IMG/VR virus record: IMGVR_UViG_3300027759_000093
Coordinates: 1-62,841 of that record
From: a virus
Direction: 5' to 3' (one strand)
DNA length: 62,841 nucleotides
Position 1 is the stretch's first letter. Each line of letters starts with the position of its first letter. Made by a program: the position numbers and the translations under genes. This document shows, piece by piece, positions 30,625 to 36,434 of this stretch. The notes below the pieces were generated by a model that had not been told where the DNA came from, ran no database searches, and saw only the letters and a list, made by a program, of their open reading frames with translations.

Positions 30625-31047
30625 TTAAAGATAACGAGCAATAGCGTTATATGTGCTAGTGCTAACTGTTTCCTCATCTGTCATCTTTAGCATACGAATA
30701 GCATTAGAGATTTCCTCTTTCTGCTCACGATAGGTGTGCTGATGGATTTGCTCAAAATCCTTTTCAGGTTCTGTTGGAAAATCCTTCTCGCTTACGATAA
30801 TGTCAAAATCAACATTGAGAGTTTTGTTCCAAGAACGATAGTTGGTGCGTAGGTTTTCAGCCTTTGAGAAGTTGGCAATAGCCCACTCACCAATTTCCTT
30901 GCGCCACGCTTCTCTTGCTTTTTCATACTTTGCTTCATTTGCTTCTTGTGATGTGTAGTCAAGTTCTAACTTATTTAGTGCTTGTGTGAGTGCGTCAATA
31001 ACTCGCTGTGTAGGTATCTTTACTGAGATTGCTTTTCCTCTTGCCAT
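30625..31047 (-). CDS. Hypothetical helical protein
   Basis: 140 residues. A basic start (MARGKAISVKIPTQRVIDAL) is followed by long helices (ANEAKYEKAREAWRKEIGEW) and a C-terminal helix (EEISNAIRMLKMTDEETVST). No family named. Probably DNA- or protein-binding. Confidence 0.6.
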   Translation of the reverse strand: MARGKAISVKIPTQRVIDALTQALNKLELDYTSQEANEAKYEKAREAWRKEIGEWAIANFSKAENLRTNYRSWNKTLNVDFDIIVSEKDFPTEPEKDFEQIHQHTYREQKEEISNAIRMLKMTDEETVSTSTYNAIARYL

Positions 31048-31096
31048 CTGTGTTTCTCTTTTCTTTTGTAGTGGGTTTGGTTAGGGGGTTTTAAGT

Positions 31097-31122
31097 TGAG
31101 CAGTTTGTCGTCATGCTCAGGA
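31097..31122 (-). other. Repeated 3' hairpin motif, copy 4
   Basis: Minus strand: TCCTGAGCATGA..AAACTGCTCA, 20 bases after the stop of the 31143 gene. No T run follows. Confidence 0.65.
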
Positions 31123-31142
31123 CTTTAGCCACTAGGCTAAGA

Positions 31143-31307
31143 TTACTTTGCTGTCCAAGTTGTCCAGCGTGTTGCGCCAGCAACATCTAACTTAACACGA
31201 ACATTACCATTTGCTTGTGGCACGATTTCTGTAATTGTTCCTGTTTGCTTTGACTTTTGGCTTGTGTAGGTATCTCCTACTTTGTAGATTGCGTTTGCTA
31301 CTGACAT
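31143..31307 (-). CDS. Small SH3-like protein B
   Basis: 54 residues. SVANAIYKVGDTYTSQKSKQ, TGTITEIVPQANGNVRVKLD and ATRWTTWTAK. Paralogue of 30362-30532. RBS AGGAGAACC. Its promoter has the full operator set. Confidence 0.65.
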   Translation of the reverse strand: MSVANAIYKVGDTYTSQKSKQTGTITEIVPQANGNVRVKLDVAGATRWTTWTAK

Positions 31308-31341
31308 GGTTCTCCTTTGTTTGGTTTTTGCTTACTGTATA

Positions 31342-31370
31342 AGTCTAACATTTTTTGACTAAAAATACAA
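31342..31370 (-). promoter_or_regulatory. Promoter TTGTAT-17-TAGACT
   Basis: Minus strand: -35 TTGTAT (31370-31365), -10 TAGACT (31347-31342), 35 bases before the ATG at 31307. Confidence 0.75.
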
Positions 31371-31386
31371 GTTATATTTCTAATAA

Positions 31387-31426
31387 TCTCATATTTTGAG
31401 ATGTGATATCTGTGATGTATATCACA
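31387..31426. promoter_or_regulatory. Double operator: TCTCA-N5-TGAGA and perfect TGTGA-N6-TCACA
   Basis: TCTCATATTTTGAGA at 31387-31401, 16 bases before the -35 box, abuts a TGTGA half-site. TGTGATGTATATCACA at 31411-31426 matches the CRP/GlxR consensus fully. Confidence 0.75.
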
Positions 31427-31441
31427 CCAAGATACCGAAAC

Positions 31442-31457
31442 GGACAAAACGGACATT
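31442..31457. promoter_or_regulatory. GGACAAAACGGACATT operator-like element
   Basis: Identical to 36252-36267. It lies 15 bases upstream of the CRP-like site. Confidence 0.6.
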
Positions 31458-31521
31458 ACTTATGACCAAGACCTGCGAATAAGACCATGATAAATAAGAT
31501 AGTTAGAATTGTTAATTCCAA
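31456..31521 (-). CDS. Possible membrane micro-protein
   Basis: 21 residues from a TTG start with GGGGTAA upstream (MELTILTILFIMVLFAGLGH). One hydrophobic helix. It is weakly supported and rests on position after the Gp88-like gene. Confidence 0.35.
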   Translation of the reverse strand: MELTILTILFIMVLFAGLGHK

Positions 31522-31529
31522 GATTACCC

Positions 31530-32258
31530 CTATTTTTTAGATGATGAAAAAACTATGTCGCTCTTAGAGTATACACACAATCCACAAGAAACGCAAGCAG
31601 AGCCAGCGCTTGAGATAAGTGGAATGGCCTTTAAGTTTTCAGGACACTTAGCACCAGGCTTATTAAATAACTCTTTCATATCTGCTTGACCTATTGCAAA
31701 ATTCTTTGCAAGGTATGCAAGGCGTACGCCATGATCTTTTTTAAGACTAACGCCTATCTCTTTATTCTCACTGTCTGTTGAATAGTATAAAGATAGATTA
31801 GGAATATCCTTTAGCATTACCGCTGCAGACTTTACTCTAGTGTAAACCCAAAACCTTATGTCGCTGTGATACTCTATGATTTCTTTCCATGCTTTGGTAT
31901 AAGTATCATTAAAGAAATCGCCATCCCAATGAATACGAAATAGCAATGGAGCATTTTTCTTTTCACAATCTTTTTTGAAATCAGCAATCATCGTATATAA
32001 CAATCCAACCATAGTTTCATGGTCTGCGTCTTTCAATAACTCCCAATTGTGTAGGAGGTTAGTCTTTACTCCTTTGAATAACTTTTCAAGTTTTCCTGCG
32101 TAGCAAACACTCTCACAAATATTAGTGGCACCAGGGCATGAGTAAGCCTTACCAGCAGGGAGGCCGAATGTGTTTGCAATTGCGGCTTGCTTTCCGTTTT
32201 TCGTAACAAGATTAGCAACCTTTCTATCATGAGATCTTTTTAACTGTGGTGTTGTCAT
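31530..32258 (-). CDS. Mycobacteriophage L5 gp88-like protein
   Basis: 242 residues. AGKAYSCPGATNICESVCYA holds a C-x6-C-x3-C cluster, FRIHWDGDFFNDTYTKAWKE and DIRFWVYTRVKSAAVML the central block, and SACVSCGLCVYSKSDIVFSS a second CxxC-x2-C cluster. The order fits the phage Gene product 88 family as I know it. The cysteine clusters would suit Fe-S or Zn binding. TTGATA-17-TAGAAT precedes it. Role unknown. Confidence 0.75.
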   Translation of the reverse strand: MTTPQLKRSHDRKVANLVTKNGKQAAIANTFGLPAGKAYSCPGATNICESVCYAGKLEKLFKGVKTNLLHNWELLKDADHETMVGLLYTMIADFKKDCEKKNAPLLFRIHWDGDFFNDTYTKAWKEIIEYHSDIRFWVYTRVKSAAVMLKDIPNLSLYYSTDSENKEIGVSLKKDHGVRLAYLAKNFAIGQADMKELFNKPGAKCPENLKAIPLISSAGSACVSCGLCVYSKSDIVFSSSKK

Positions 32259-32264
32259 ATGAAA

Positions 32265-32293
32265 ATTCTAGCAGAAAATGGGAAAAATATCAA
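32265..32293 (-). promoter_or_regulatory. Promoter TTGATA-17-TAGAAT
   Basis: Minus strand: -35 TTGATA (32293-32288), spacer starting TTTTTCCCA as at 27594, -10 TAGAAT (32270-32265). A degenerate GGACA element (32316) and CTCGGGCCCC (32328-32337) lie upstream. Confidence 0.8.
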
Positions 32294-32340
32294 GTACCCT
32301 TAATTAGTGCAAAACGGACAAATCGCCCTCGGGCCCCAGT

Positions 32341-32583
32341 TTATCTTTCTTCGTCTACAAAAACATAAAGTTTGAACATATCTTCATATGTGCAAAAAGT
32401 TTCATTCTCTTCACCAAAATCATTGCGGTGTGTAATTGTATAGTTGTCACCTCTAGCATCATCAACAACGGAAATAACTTCAACAATTTCATCATCAATG
32501 TTGATTAAGTCACCCTCCATTAATTGCGATGGTGTAAGCAGGTCTGCGTATACAAATTTCATATTCGTTATTGTAGCAGTCAT
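32341..32583 (-). CDS. Hypothetical beta-rich protein
   Basis: 80 residues. FVYADLLTPSQLMEGDLINI, VEVISVVDDARGDNYTITHR and an acidic C-terminus. The LxPxQLxEGDLI opening suggests a small SH3-like barrel. An internal ATG (residue 8) is an alternative start. Confidence 0.6.
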   Translation of the reverse strand: MTATITNMKFVYADLLTPSQLMEGDLINIDDEIVEVISVVDDARGDNYTITHRNDFGEENETFCTYEDMFKLYVFVDEER

Positions 32584-32670
32584 TTATTCCTCAATTTCAT
32601 TTAGTAGATCCCAAAGAATGGGTTCTAGTTCTAGGGCAACCTTATCTAATTTATCTTGTAAGGTTTTCAT
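32584..32670 (-). CDS. Helical micro-protein
   Basis: 28 residues (MKTLQDKLDKVALELEPILW). It exactly fills the gap between two coupled genes, with stop-start contacts on both sides. Moderate support. Confidence 0.45.
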   Translation of the reverse strand: MKTLQDKLDKVALELEPILWDLLNEIEE

Positions 32671-33009
32671 TTATTCTCCCTCATCATACTCTAGTGAGAG
32701 TGGAAAGTCATCTGAGTCATCTTGCCATTCATCTACTGGGTCAATAAAAGTGTGAAGGTGGTGCTGGTCTACAATAGCACTTGCAGGTGCGTGTGTCATG
32801 CCTTTATACAAAATCTGAAAGTCGCCAACCATAGGCATTTCAATCATGCGTGAATAGTCCTCGTCATAGTAAGCGTCAATCGCTTCAATGCAAGGGGCTA
32901 CCATTTCTGCGGGGACTGGTGGATAGTGATTACCTTTAAGGTGATAAAGAATCTGAGTTTCCAAATCAAGGACTGAATCTTTAATTCCCAACGCTGTAAC
33001 TGAACCCAT
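32671..33009 (-). CDS. Conserved small phage protein
   Basis: 112 residues. DLETQILYHLKGNHYPPVPA, EMVAPCIEAIDAYYDEDYSR, then a beta part and an acidic tail. The HLxxNHYPPVP and CxxAIxAxxDxDxxR pair recurs in actinobacteriophage hypotheticals. Function unknown. Confidence 0.65.
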   Translation of the reverse strand: MGSVTALGIKDSVLDLETQILYHLKGNHYPPVPAEMVAPCIEAIDAYYDEDYSRMIEMPMVGDFQILYKGMTHAPASAIVDQHHLHTFIDPVDEWQDDSDDFPLSLEYDEGE

Positions 33010-33010
33010 A

Positions 33011-33151
33011 TTATTTCTCCTCTATATCTGCGACATATACATCGCTGCGGTTAATATTTCCATATTTTAAGTTATTGTCAAACGCTTCTATTGCTGAGTC
33101 ATAGTCTTTAGCCTTTATATCTATGAAAGTGGTAAATTGAAATACTGGCAT
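33011..33151 (-). CDS. MPxYxxxV-type small protein C
   Basis: 46 residues: MPVFQFTTFIDIKAKDYDSA, then an acidic helix and a final strand. Plan like 25432-25623 and 26511-26702. TAATG-type contact with the upstream gene. Confidence 0.5.
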   Translation of the reverse strand: MPVFQFTTFIDIKAKDYDSAIEAFDNNLKYGNINRSDVYVADIEEK

Positions 33152-33366
33152 TACTTACCTCCTACATTTCCGTTAGCATAAAATATCTTAGTATGCATCT
33201 TACCTGAAGGCTCTGACAAATTAACTGTTGAGTATTCCATAGCAAATCCATAGTCTACAAATTTATTGTAGGTATTTACTGCGTCAAGTGCGTTGTCATA
33301 GCGACCAACCCAATGAGGTGAGCGGTCTCCATCATAGGTGCAAGTTACTGAGTATAGGTATTCCAT
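33151..33366 (-). CDS. Small hypothetical protein
   Basis: 71 residues: LYSVTCTYDGDRSPHWVGRY, DNALDAVNTYNKFVDYGFAM, then a beta-rich end. Ferredoxin-like alternation. Overlapped with its upstream neighbour by one base. Confidence 0.55.
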   Translation of the reverse strand: MEYLYSVTCTYDGDRSPHWVGRYDNALDAVNTYNKFVDYGFAMEYSTVNLSEPSGKMHTKIFYANGNVGGK

Positions 33367-33551
33367 TATGCGTTCTCCTTAGTGTTAAATAATTGGTGGT
33401 ATTCCTGTATTTCATCAGCAGGGATATTGTAAGGATTACACTCACACGCCCATACATCATAGTCTATAGCATTTCCTACGAATTGCCAACCTGCGCCATA
33501 GCAATCGCTATGAGCAAGAATATCCATTAGTGCATTTTTAATTTTACTCAT
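33366..33551 (-). CDS. Small hypothetical protein
   Basis: 61 residues: IKNALMDILAHSDCYGAGWQ, VGNAIDYDVWACECNPYN. Two Cys in CEC and one earlier could bind metal. Coupled by overlap. Confidence 0.55.
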   Translation of the reverse strand: MSKIKNALMDILAHSDCYGAGWQFVGNAIDYDVWACECNPYNIPADEIQEYHQLFNTKENA

Positions 33552-33673
33552 TAGTTATATCCCTTCGCACAATACGAGCATAGCATCATAGTTTTACAAT
33601 AGCAATCAGACACGCTAACACGCTCAACGCTAGAATAATACTCATCATAGAATTCATCAAAGTAATCTTTCAT
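33551..33673 (-). CDS. Small Cys-containing protein
   Basis: 40 residues: an acidic helix (KDYFDEFYDEYYSSVERVSV), then SDCYCKTMMLCSYCAKGYN with two Cys pairs. First gene after the 33697 promoter. Confidence 0.5.
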   Translation of the reverse strand: MKDYFDEFYDEYYSSVERVSVSDCYCKTMMLCSYCAKGYN

Positions 33674-33696
33674 AGTTTTCCTTTCGTTATATCTTT

Positions 33697-33726
33697 ATCC
33701 TATCAGACTGGACTGACATTTTCCAA
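33697..33726 (-). promoter_or_regulatory. Promoter TTGGAA-18-TAGGAT
   Basis: Minus strand: -35 TTGGAA (33726-33721), -10 TAGGAT (33702-33697), 24 bases before the ATG at 33673. Confidence 0.6.
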
Positions 33727-33756
33727 TCAGGAACCCTAAATCTGGGACAATCTGGG

Positions 33757-33772
33757 TGTGTTTTTAATCACA
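33757..33772. promoter_or_regulatory. CRP/GlxR-like site TGTGTTTTTAATCACA
   Basis: Nine of ten half-site bases match TGTGA-N6-TCACA. It lies 30 bases upstream of the -35 box. Confidence 0.6.
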
Positions 33773-33781
33773 CGTAAAGCC

Positions 33782-33790
33782 TGTGGATAA
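33782..33790. promoter_or_regulatory. DnaA-box-like TGTGGATAA
   Basis: Exact reverse complement of TTATCCACA, next to a second TGTGGAAAA. Two more exact copies lie at 36288 and 36329. Confidence 0.5.
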
Positions 33791-33830
33791 ACCTGTGGAA
33801 AACGCCCCGAGGATTTTAGAACAAATGTTC

Positions 33831-33855
33831 GGACAGTTTTAGATCGTGTCCAGGA
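33831..33855 (-). other. Repeated 3' hairpin motif, copy 5 (compensatory change)
   Basis: Minus strand: TCCTGGACACGA..AAACTGTCC. The stem is GGACA/TGTCC instead of GAGCA/TGCTC, with the same flanks and loop, 7 bases after the stop of the 33863 gene. Confidence 0.7.
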
Positions 33856-33862
33856 TTTTTAT

Positions 33863-34012
33863 TTATACTTTTAGCGCTTTACGCAATTCATTTCGCAATC
33901 TGCGAATTTCTTTTTGTTGTTCAACATTTTGTTTCCAAAATAAACACATAACAGTTATTGAACCAGCAAGTGCAATAATTATTGCGAGCAGTGTTCCATT
34001 ATCTAAAATCAT
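33863..34012 (-). CDS. Membrane micro-protein with coiled coil
   Basis: 49 residues: one TM helix (LLAIIIALAGSITVMCLFW) followed by a charged heptad-like helix (EQQKEIRRLRNELRKAL). ATGA overlap with its upstream neighbour. Topology resembles small spanin-like or anchoring proteins; function not assigned. Confidence 0.6.
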   Translation of the reverse strand: MILDNGTLLAIIIALAGSITVMCLFWKQNVEQQKEIRRLRNELRKALKV

Positions 34013-34185
34013 TTTGTTAACCCACAAGCGTGTGTGAATTTTTCCATTTTGAAATTTGGATTATCTTGTGTAAATAAATCAGCAAAATCATTTACCAAAT
34101 CTTCATACCAAAATCCGTCAATCATTGCCATTTGATAGCCTTGCAAAATTTCTGCAACGGCTACATAGTCTTTGCGTGTCATCAT
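34009..34185 (-). CDS. Conserved small phage protein (MTRKDYV family)
   Basis: 58 residues. TRKDYVAVAEILQGYQMAMI, LVNDFADLFTQDNPNF, then FTHAC. The TRxDYxxIAxIL..F..DNPxFxxxxFxxAC plan is very common in phages of many hosts. Start at either of two adjacent ATGs (34185 or 34182). Confidence 0.7.
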   Translation of the reverse strand: MMTRKDYVAVAEILQGYQMAMIDGFWYEDLVNDFADLFTQDNPNFKMEKFTHACGLTK

Positions 34186-34186
34186 T

Positions 34187-34336
34187 TTAGTTAGCCTCTC
34201 CGCTAGTAAATAAATCGCCTAATGCAAAATCGCTACAATCGCATTTTTCTACATCATAGTCAAGGTCGTTGCCCCAAAATACAAGACCAACGCCATTACA
34301 TTCATCACAAGGAAAAGACATTACAGAGTTTATCAT
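34187..34336 (-). CDS. Zinc-binding micro-protein
   Basis: 49 residues: FPCDECNGVGLVFWGNDLDY, then KCDCSDF. Cys-x2-Cys and Cys-x-Cys suit a small Zn site, as in half DnaJ-type CxxCxGxG repeats. Confidence 0.55.
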   Translation of the reverse strand: MINSVMSFPCDECNGVGLVFWGNDLDYDVEKCDCSDFALGDLFTSGEAN

Positions 34337-34521
34337 TAGAGAACCGCCTTACCTCTAAGAGTGCCACGAATACCAAGAGCGTCGCAATCTAATTTAACAG
34401 ATACGCCAACAGGTAGTTGGTTTGGATAAGTGTTGATGAATTGAGCAACCGCACCTTTAGAAGGTAAGTTGATTTTTTTTACAGAACCATTAAAGGTTTC
34501 TAGTTTTACAGTGTAAGTCAT
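34336..34521 (-). CDS. Small beta-rich protein
   Basis: 61 residues from ATG 34521, with AGGTGGTCAG upstream. TYTVKLETFNGSVKKINLPS and VGVSVKLDCDALGIRGTLRG. Function unknown. Confidence 0.6.
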   Translation of the reverse strand: MTYTVKLETFNGSVKKINLPSKGAVAQFINTYPNQLPVGVSVKLDCDALGIRGTLRGKAVL

Positions 34522-34555
34522 TTCTGACCACCTTTCTTTATTGTTTGATAGGACT

Positions 34556-34584
34556 ATCCTACCAAAAGGGTCTGACATTTTCAA
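34556..34584 (-). promoter_or_regulatory. Promoter TTGAAA-17-TAGGAT
   Basis: Minus strand: -35 TTGAAA (34584-34579), -10 TAGGAT (34561-34556), 34 bases before the ATG at 34521. Confidence 0.7.
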
Positions 34585-34605
34585 ATCTATTTAGGTGTGT
34601 TGGGG

Positions 34606-34621
34606 TGTGAGTTGCCTCACA
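34606..34621. promoter_or_regulatory. Perfect CRP/GlxR-like site TGTGAGTTGCCTCACA
   Basis: Full TGTGA-N6-TCACA palindrome, 21 bases upstream of the -35 box and overlapping the stop codon of the upstream gene. Confidence 0.75.
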
Positions 34622-34739
34622 ACGCCCCTTCCTGAAATAAGCCTATTTCTAGGTCAAGGATTTCTGCGGGGGTAGCCTCAGAAAGGTCAACCCACCCAGC
34701 ACCTTGCTCATCAAGGCGAAAAATCTCTATGTATCCCAT
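34617..34739 (-). CDS. Small hypothetical protein
   Basis: 40 residues: GYIEIFRLDEQGAGWVDLSE then an acidic helix. Coupled to the upstream gene by TAATG. Its stop lies in the operator at 34606. Confidence 0.5.
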   Translation of the reverse strand: MGYIEIFRLDEQGAGWVDLSEATPAEILDLEIGLFQEGAL

Positions 34740-34954
34740 TACTCACCAACCTTCACCGCAACAGTGCGGAAAGTTCTGCGACCCCAATTATTAGAACCGC
34801 TATAAGGAGCAACCTCTACAAGATAGGTTTCGCAATTCTCATACCAAATTGGCTGAGGGTGCTTTTCCGCACTTATGATTTCACCTTTTAGGGTGCTGGA
34901 ATTGTAGGTTTTTCCTACGAGTAGATTTTCTACAGTGTATATATTGGCTGACAT
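34739..34954 (-). CDS. Small hypothetical protein
   Basis: 71 residues from ATG 34954 (GAAGGTGACAAT upstream). IYTVENLLVGKTYNSSTLKG, YENCETYLVEVAPYSG, WGRRTFRTVAVKVGE. Beta-rich. Promoter and double operator lie directly upstream. Confidence 0.6.
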   Translation of the reverse strand: MSANIYTVENLLVGKTYNSSTLKGEIISAEKHPQPIWYENCETYLVEVAPYSGSNNWGRRTFRTVAVKVGE

Positions 34955-34989
34955 ATTGTCACCTTCTTTTCTTTTTTCTTGATATAGCA

Positions 34990-35018
34990 AGTATAACATT
35001 TTTAAGACTAGAAATCAA
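34990..35018 (-). promoter_or_regulatory. Promoter TTGATT-17-TATACT
   Basis: Minus strand: -35 TTGATT (35018-35013), -10 TATACT (34995-34990). AAAAATGTTATACTT resembles the 30570 and 31342 promoters. Confidence 0.8.
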
Positions 35019-35033
35019 ATCCTAGCGATAAAA

Positions 35034-35075
35034 TCTCAACCTTTGAGACGCTCAACGAGTGTGAATTGCGTCACA
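35034..35075. promoter_or_regulatory. Double operator: TCTCA-N5-TGAGA and perfect TGTGA-N6-TCACA
   Basis: TCTCAACCTTTGAGA at 35034-35048, 15 bases before the -35 box, then TGTGAATTGCGTCACA at 35060-35075. Third instance of this pairing. Confidence 0.75.
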
Positions 35076-35169
35076 CCGTTCTTGCTACTTATTTAATTGT
35101 ATAAGAGAATAATATCAGATAAAGTTCAAAAAGTCAAGACGACACGCCGTAAAATCAGGAAAATAATTC

Positions 35170-35185
35170 TGTGATCTTAACCACA
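35170..35185. promoter_or_regulatory. CRP/GlxR-like site TGTGATCTTAACCACA
   Basis: Nine of ten half-site bases match. Second site in the same spacer. Confidence 0.6.
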
Positions 35186-35212
35186 TTGTACGTAAAACGA
35201 CACGCCGTCTGC

Positions 35213-35236
35213 GCCGAGTCAACTCGGGTTTTTTTG
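35213..35236 (+). terminator. Hairpin with T run on the plus strand
   Basis: CCGAG (35214-35218) and CTCGG (35223-35227) form a tight hairpin followed by GTTTTTTT. It holds the CTCGGG spacer element. Confidence 0.65.
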
Positions 35237-35259
35237 CAGAGTTTTTATTTCTGCAAAAA
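35231..35259 (-). terminator. Perfect 10-bp hairpin after the 35267 gene
   Basis: TTTTTGCAGA (35231-35240) pairs with TCTGCAAAAA (35250-35259). With the T/A runs on both sides it can end transcripts in either direction, eight bases after the stop of the 35267 gene. Confidence 0.75.
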
Positions 35260-35266
35260 TTTTTTA

Positions 35267-35377
35267 TTAGTTAAATTTATCTAATAAAATTTGTTTAACA
35301 ATTTCTAAATCTAATTCACTTAAATTAGTTAAGTCAACTGCATTTTCAAATTGCTTAGTTATATTTTCATTTTGCAT
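35267..35377 (-). CDS. Small acidic micro-protein
   Basis: 36 residues: MQNENITKQFENAVDLTNLS then LDLEIVKQILLDKFN. Very A+T-rich. Overlaps the upstream gene by 11 bases and ends at the hairpin. Confidence 0.5.
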   Translation of the reverse strand: MQNENITKQFENAVDLTNLSELDLEIVKQILLDKFN

Positions 35378-35489
35378 TTTTATGTTTTACCTTTCTAGTA
35401 TATTTTTTTTTATTTGGAATTGGTGTTGCCGCATTACTACGGCGCAATTCTTGAATACGAATTATTTTATTTTTTATTTCTTTTAACAT
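35367..35489 (-). CDS. Basic micro-protein
   Basis: 40 residues: LKEIKNKIIRIQELRRSNAA then KKKYTRKVKHKNAK. Strongly basic, perhaps nucleic-acid binding. Confidence 0.5.
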   Translation of the reverse strand: MLKEIKNKIIRIQELRRSNAATPIPNKKKYTRKVKHKNAK

Positions 35490-35490
35490 T

Positions 35491-35604
35491 TTATCCCCAA
35501 CAGTCTGGACAAGTAGCGGTTAAAAGTTTTGCATCTTCAAGAGCAACCTCTACAGTAGGCTCTTCGCAGATTTGACAAGAGAGCATTATCATTTCTTTAT
35601 TCAT
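35491..35604 (-). CDS. Zinc-ribbon micro-protein
   Basis: 37 residues: LSCQICEEPTVEVALEDAKL then TCPDCWG. Two CxxC pairs. TAATG contact with the upstream gene. Confidence 0.6.
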   Translation of the reverse strand: MNKEMIMLSCQICEEPTVEVALEDAKLLTATCPDCWG

Positions 35605-35843
35605 TAGTTGTTCTCCCAACCTCGTAGATATTGAAATTCGGAATAAGGTAATTCAATTGTGAATACATTATTATTTTTATACACATTAGCGTTTCCGCTT
35701 ATTGTATATTTTTCTAGGATTACAGTAGCAATACCGCTATCCTCATTTATAGATACAATTTCTACAACCTTGTGATTGTAAAATTTTGAAGGGGGCTGAA
35801 AGAATTTATCTTTAGCCTTTTCATTAGTAAGTGTAAGGGTCAT
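35604..35843 (-). CDS. Small beta-rich protein
   Basis: 79 residues from ATG 35843 (GGAAGGTGTC upstream). TLTLTNEKAKDKFFQPPSKF, YNHKVVEIVSINEDSGIATV, then IELPYSEFQYLRGWENN. Probably a small barrel. Function unknown. Confidence 0.6.
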   Translation of the reverse strand: MTLTLTNEKAKDKFFQPPSKFYNHKVVEIVSINEDSGIATVILEKYTISGNANVYKNNNVFTIELPYSEFQYLRGWENN

Positions 35844-36022
35844 AGAGACACCTTCCATTCTGACCACATAGATAAGCGGTCGCTATCATGTTCAATATAG
35901 AAACTTTCTATATTGTTTTCACATACTTCGCAGAATGTGTAGCATACATCGTTATGAAACGATTGAGCAATTTTATTAGGTGTATGTTTTTTACATACAT
36001 CGTTTATTGTTAGTGTAGTCAT
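35840..36022 (-). CDS. Small Cys/His protein
   Basis: 60 residues from ATG 36022 (AAAGGTGGTC upstream). TLTINDVCKKHTPNKIAQSF, CYTFCEVCENNIESFYIEHD. Several Cys and His suggest metal binding. Confidence 0.55.
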   Translation of the reverse strand: MTTLTINDVCKKHTPNKIAQSFHNDVCYTFCEVCENNIESFYIEHDSDRLSMWSEWKVSL

Positions 36023-36162
36023 TATTTGACCACCTTTCTTGAGCAATTGCTCATGTGTACATAGCCAGCGTACTGACATTCATCGCAGATACTTTCTGCA
36101 AGGCGTTCACGGATTTGTGAATAACTCTCTAAGGAGTTTCTATTTTCATATAGTGAATTCAT
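36022..36162 (-). CDS. Small Cys-containing protein, first of the minus operon
   Basis: 46 residues: NSLYENRNSLESYSQIRERL, then ICDECQYAGYVHMSNCS. The rightmost gene of the minus-strand early block, downstream of TATACT (36217-36212). Confidence 0.55.
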   Translation of the reverse strand: MNSLYENRNSLESYSQIRERLAESICDECQYAGYVHMSNCSRKVVK

Positions 36163-36434
36163 TTTGAATTCCTTTCTTAGTTAAAACCTTTTTAACTTTT
36201 CTTATACTAGAAGTATAACAGGGGGGTCTGACATTTACTGACCAGTAGGTAGGACAAAACGGACATTTGGAAATGTGATATAGGTCATGTGGATAACTCA
36301 CGCTCAATTCTGAATGTGATGTGCGTCATGTGGATAACTGATCACGAGGTCGGGCGTGTCGGGCCCCGAGTCAATGTCCGATTTGCACCATTTGTCATGT
36401 GGTGTATATCACATACGACACGCCGCACTAGGAC
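36163..36434. promoter_or_regulatory. Divergent control region with CRP-like, GGACA and DnaA-box elements
   Basis: No gene found. It contains GGACAAAACGGACATT (36252-36267), three CRP/GlxR-like sites (36274-36289, 36315-36330, 36398-36413), two exact DnaA-box sequences TGTGGATAA (36288, 36329) embedded in a direct repeat of GTCATGTGGATAACT 41 bases apart, and the palindrome TCGGGCCCCGAG (36359-36370). It separates minus and plus operons and is a candidate replication origin or master switch. Confidence 0.65.
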
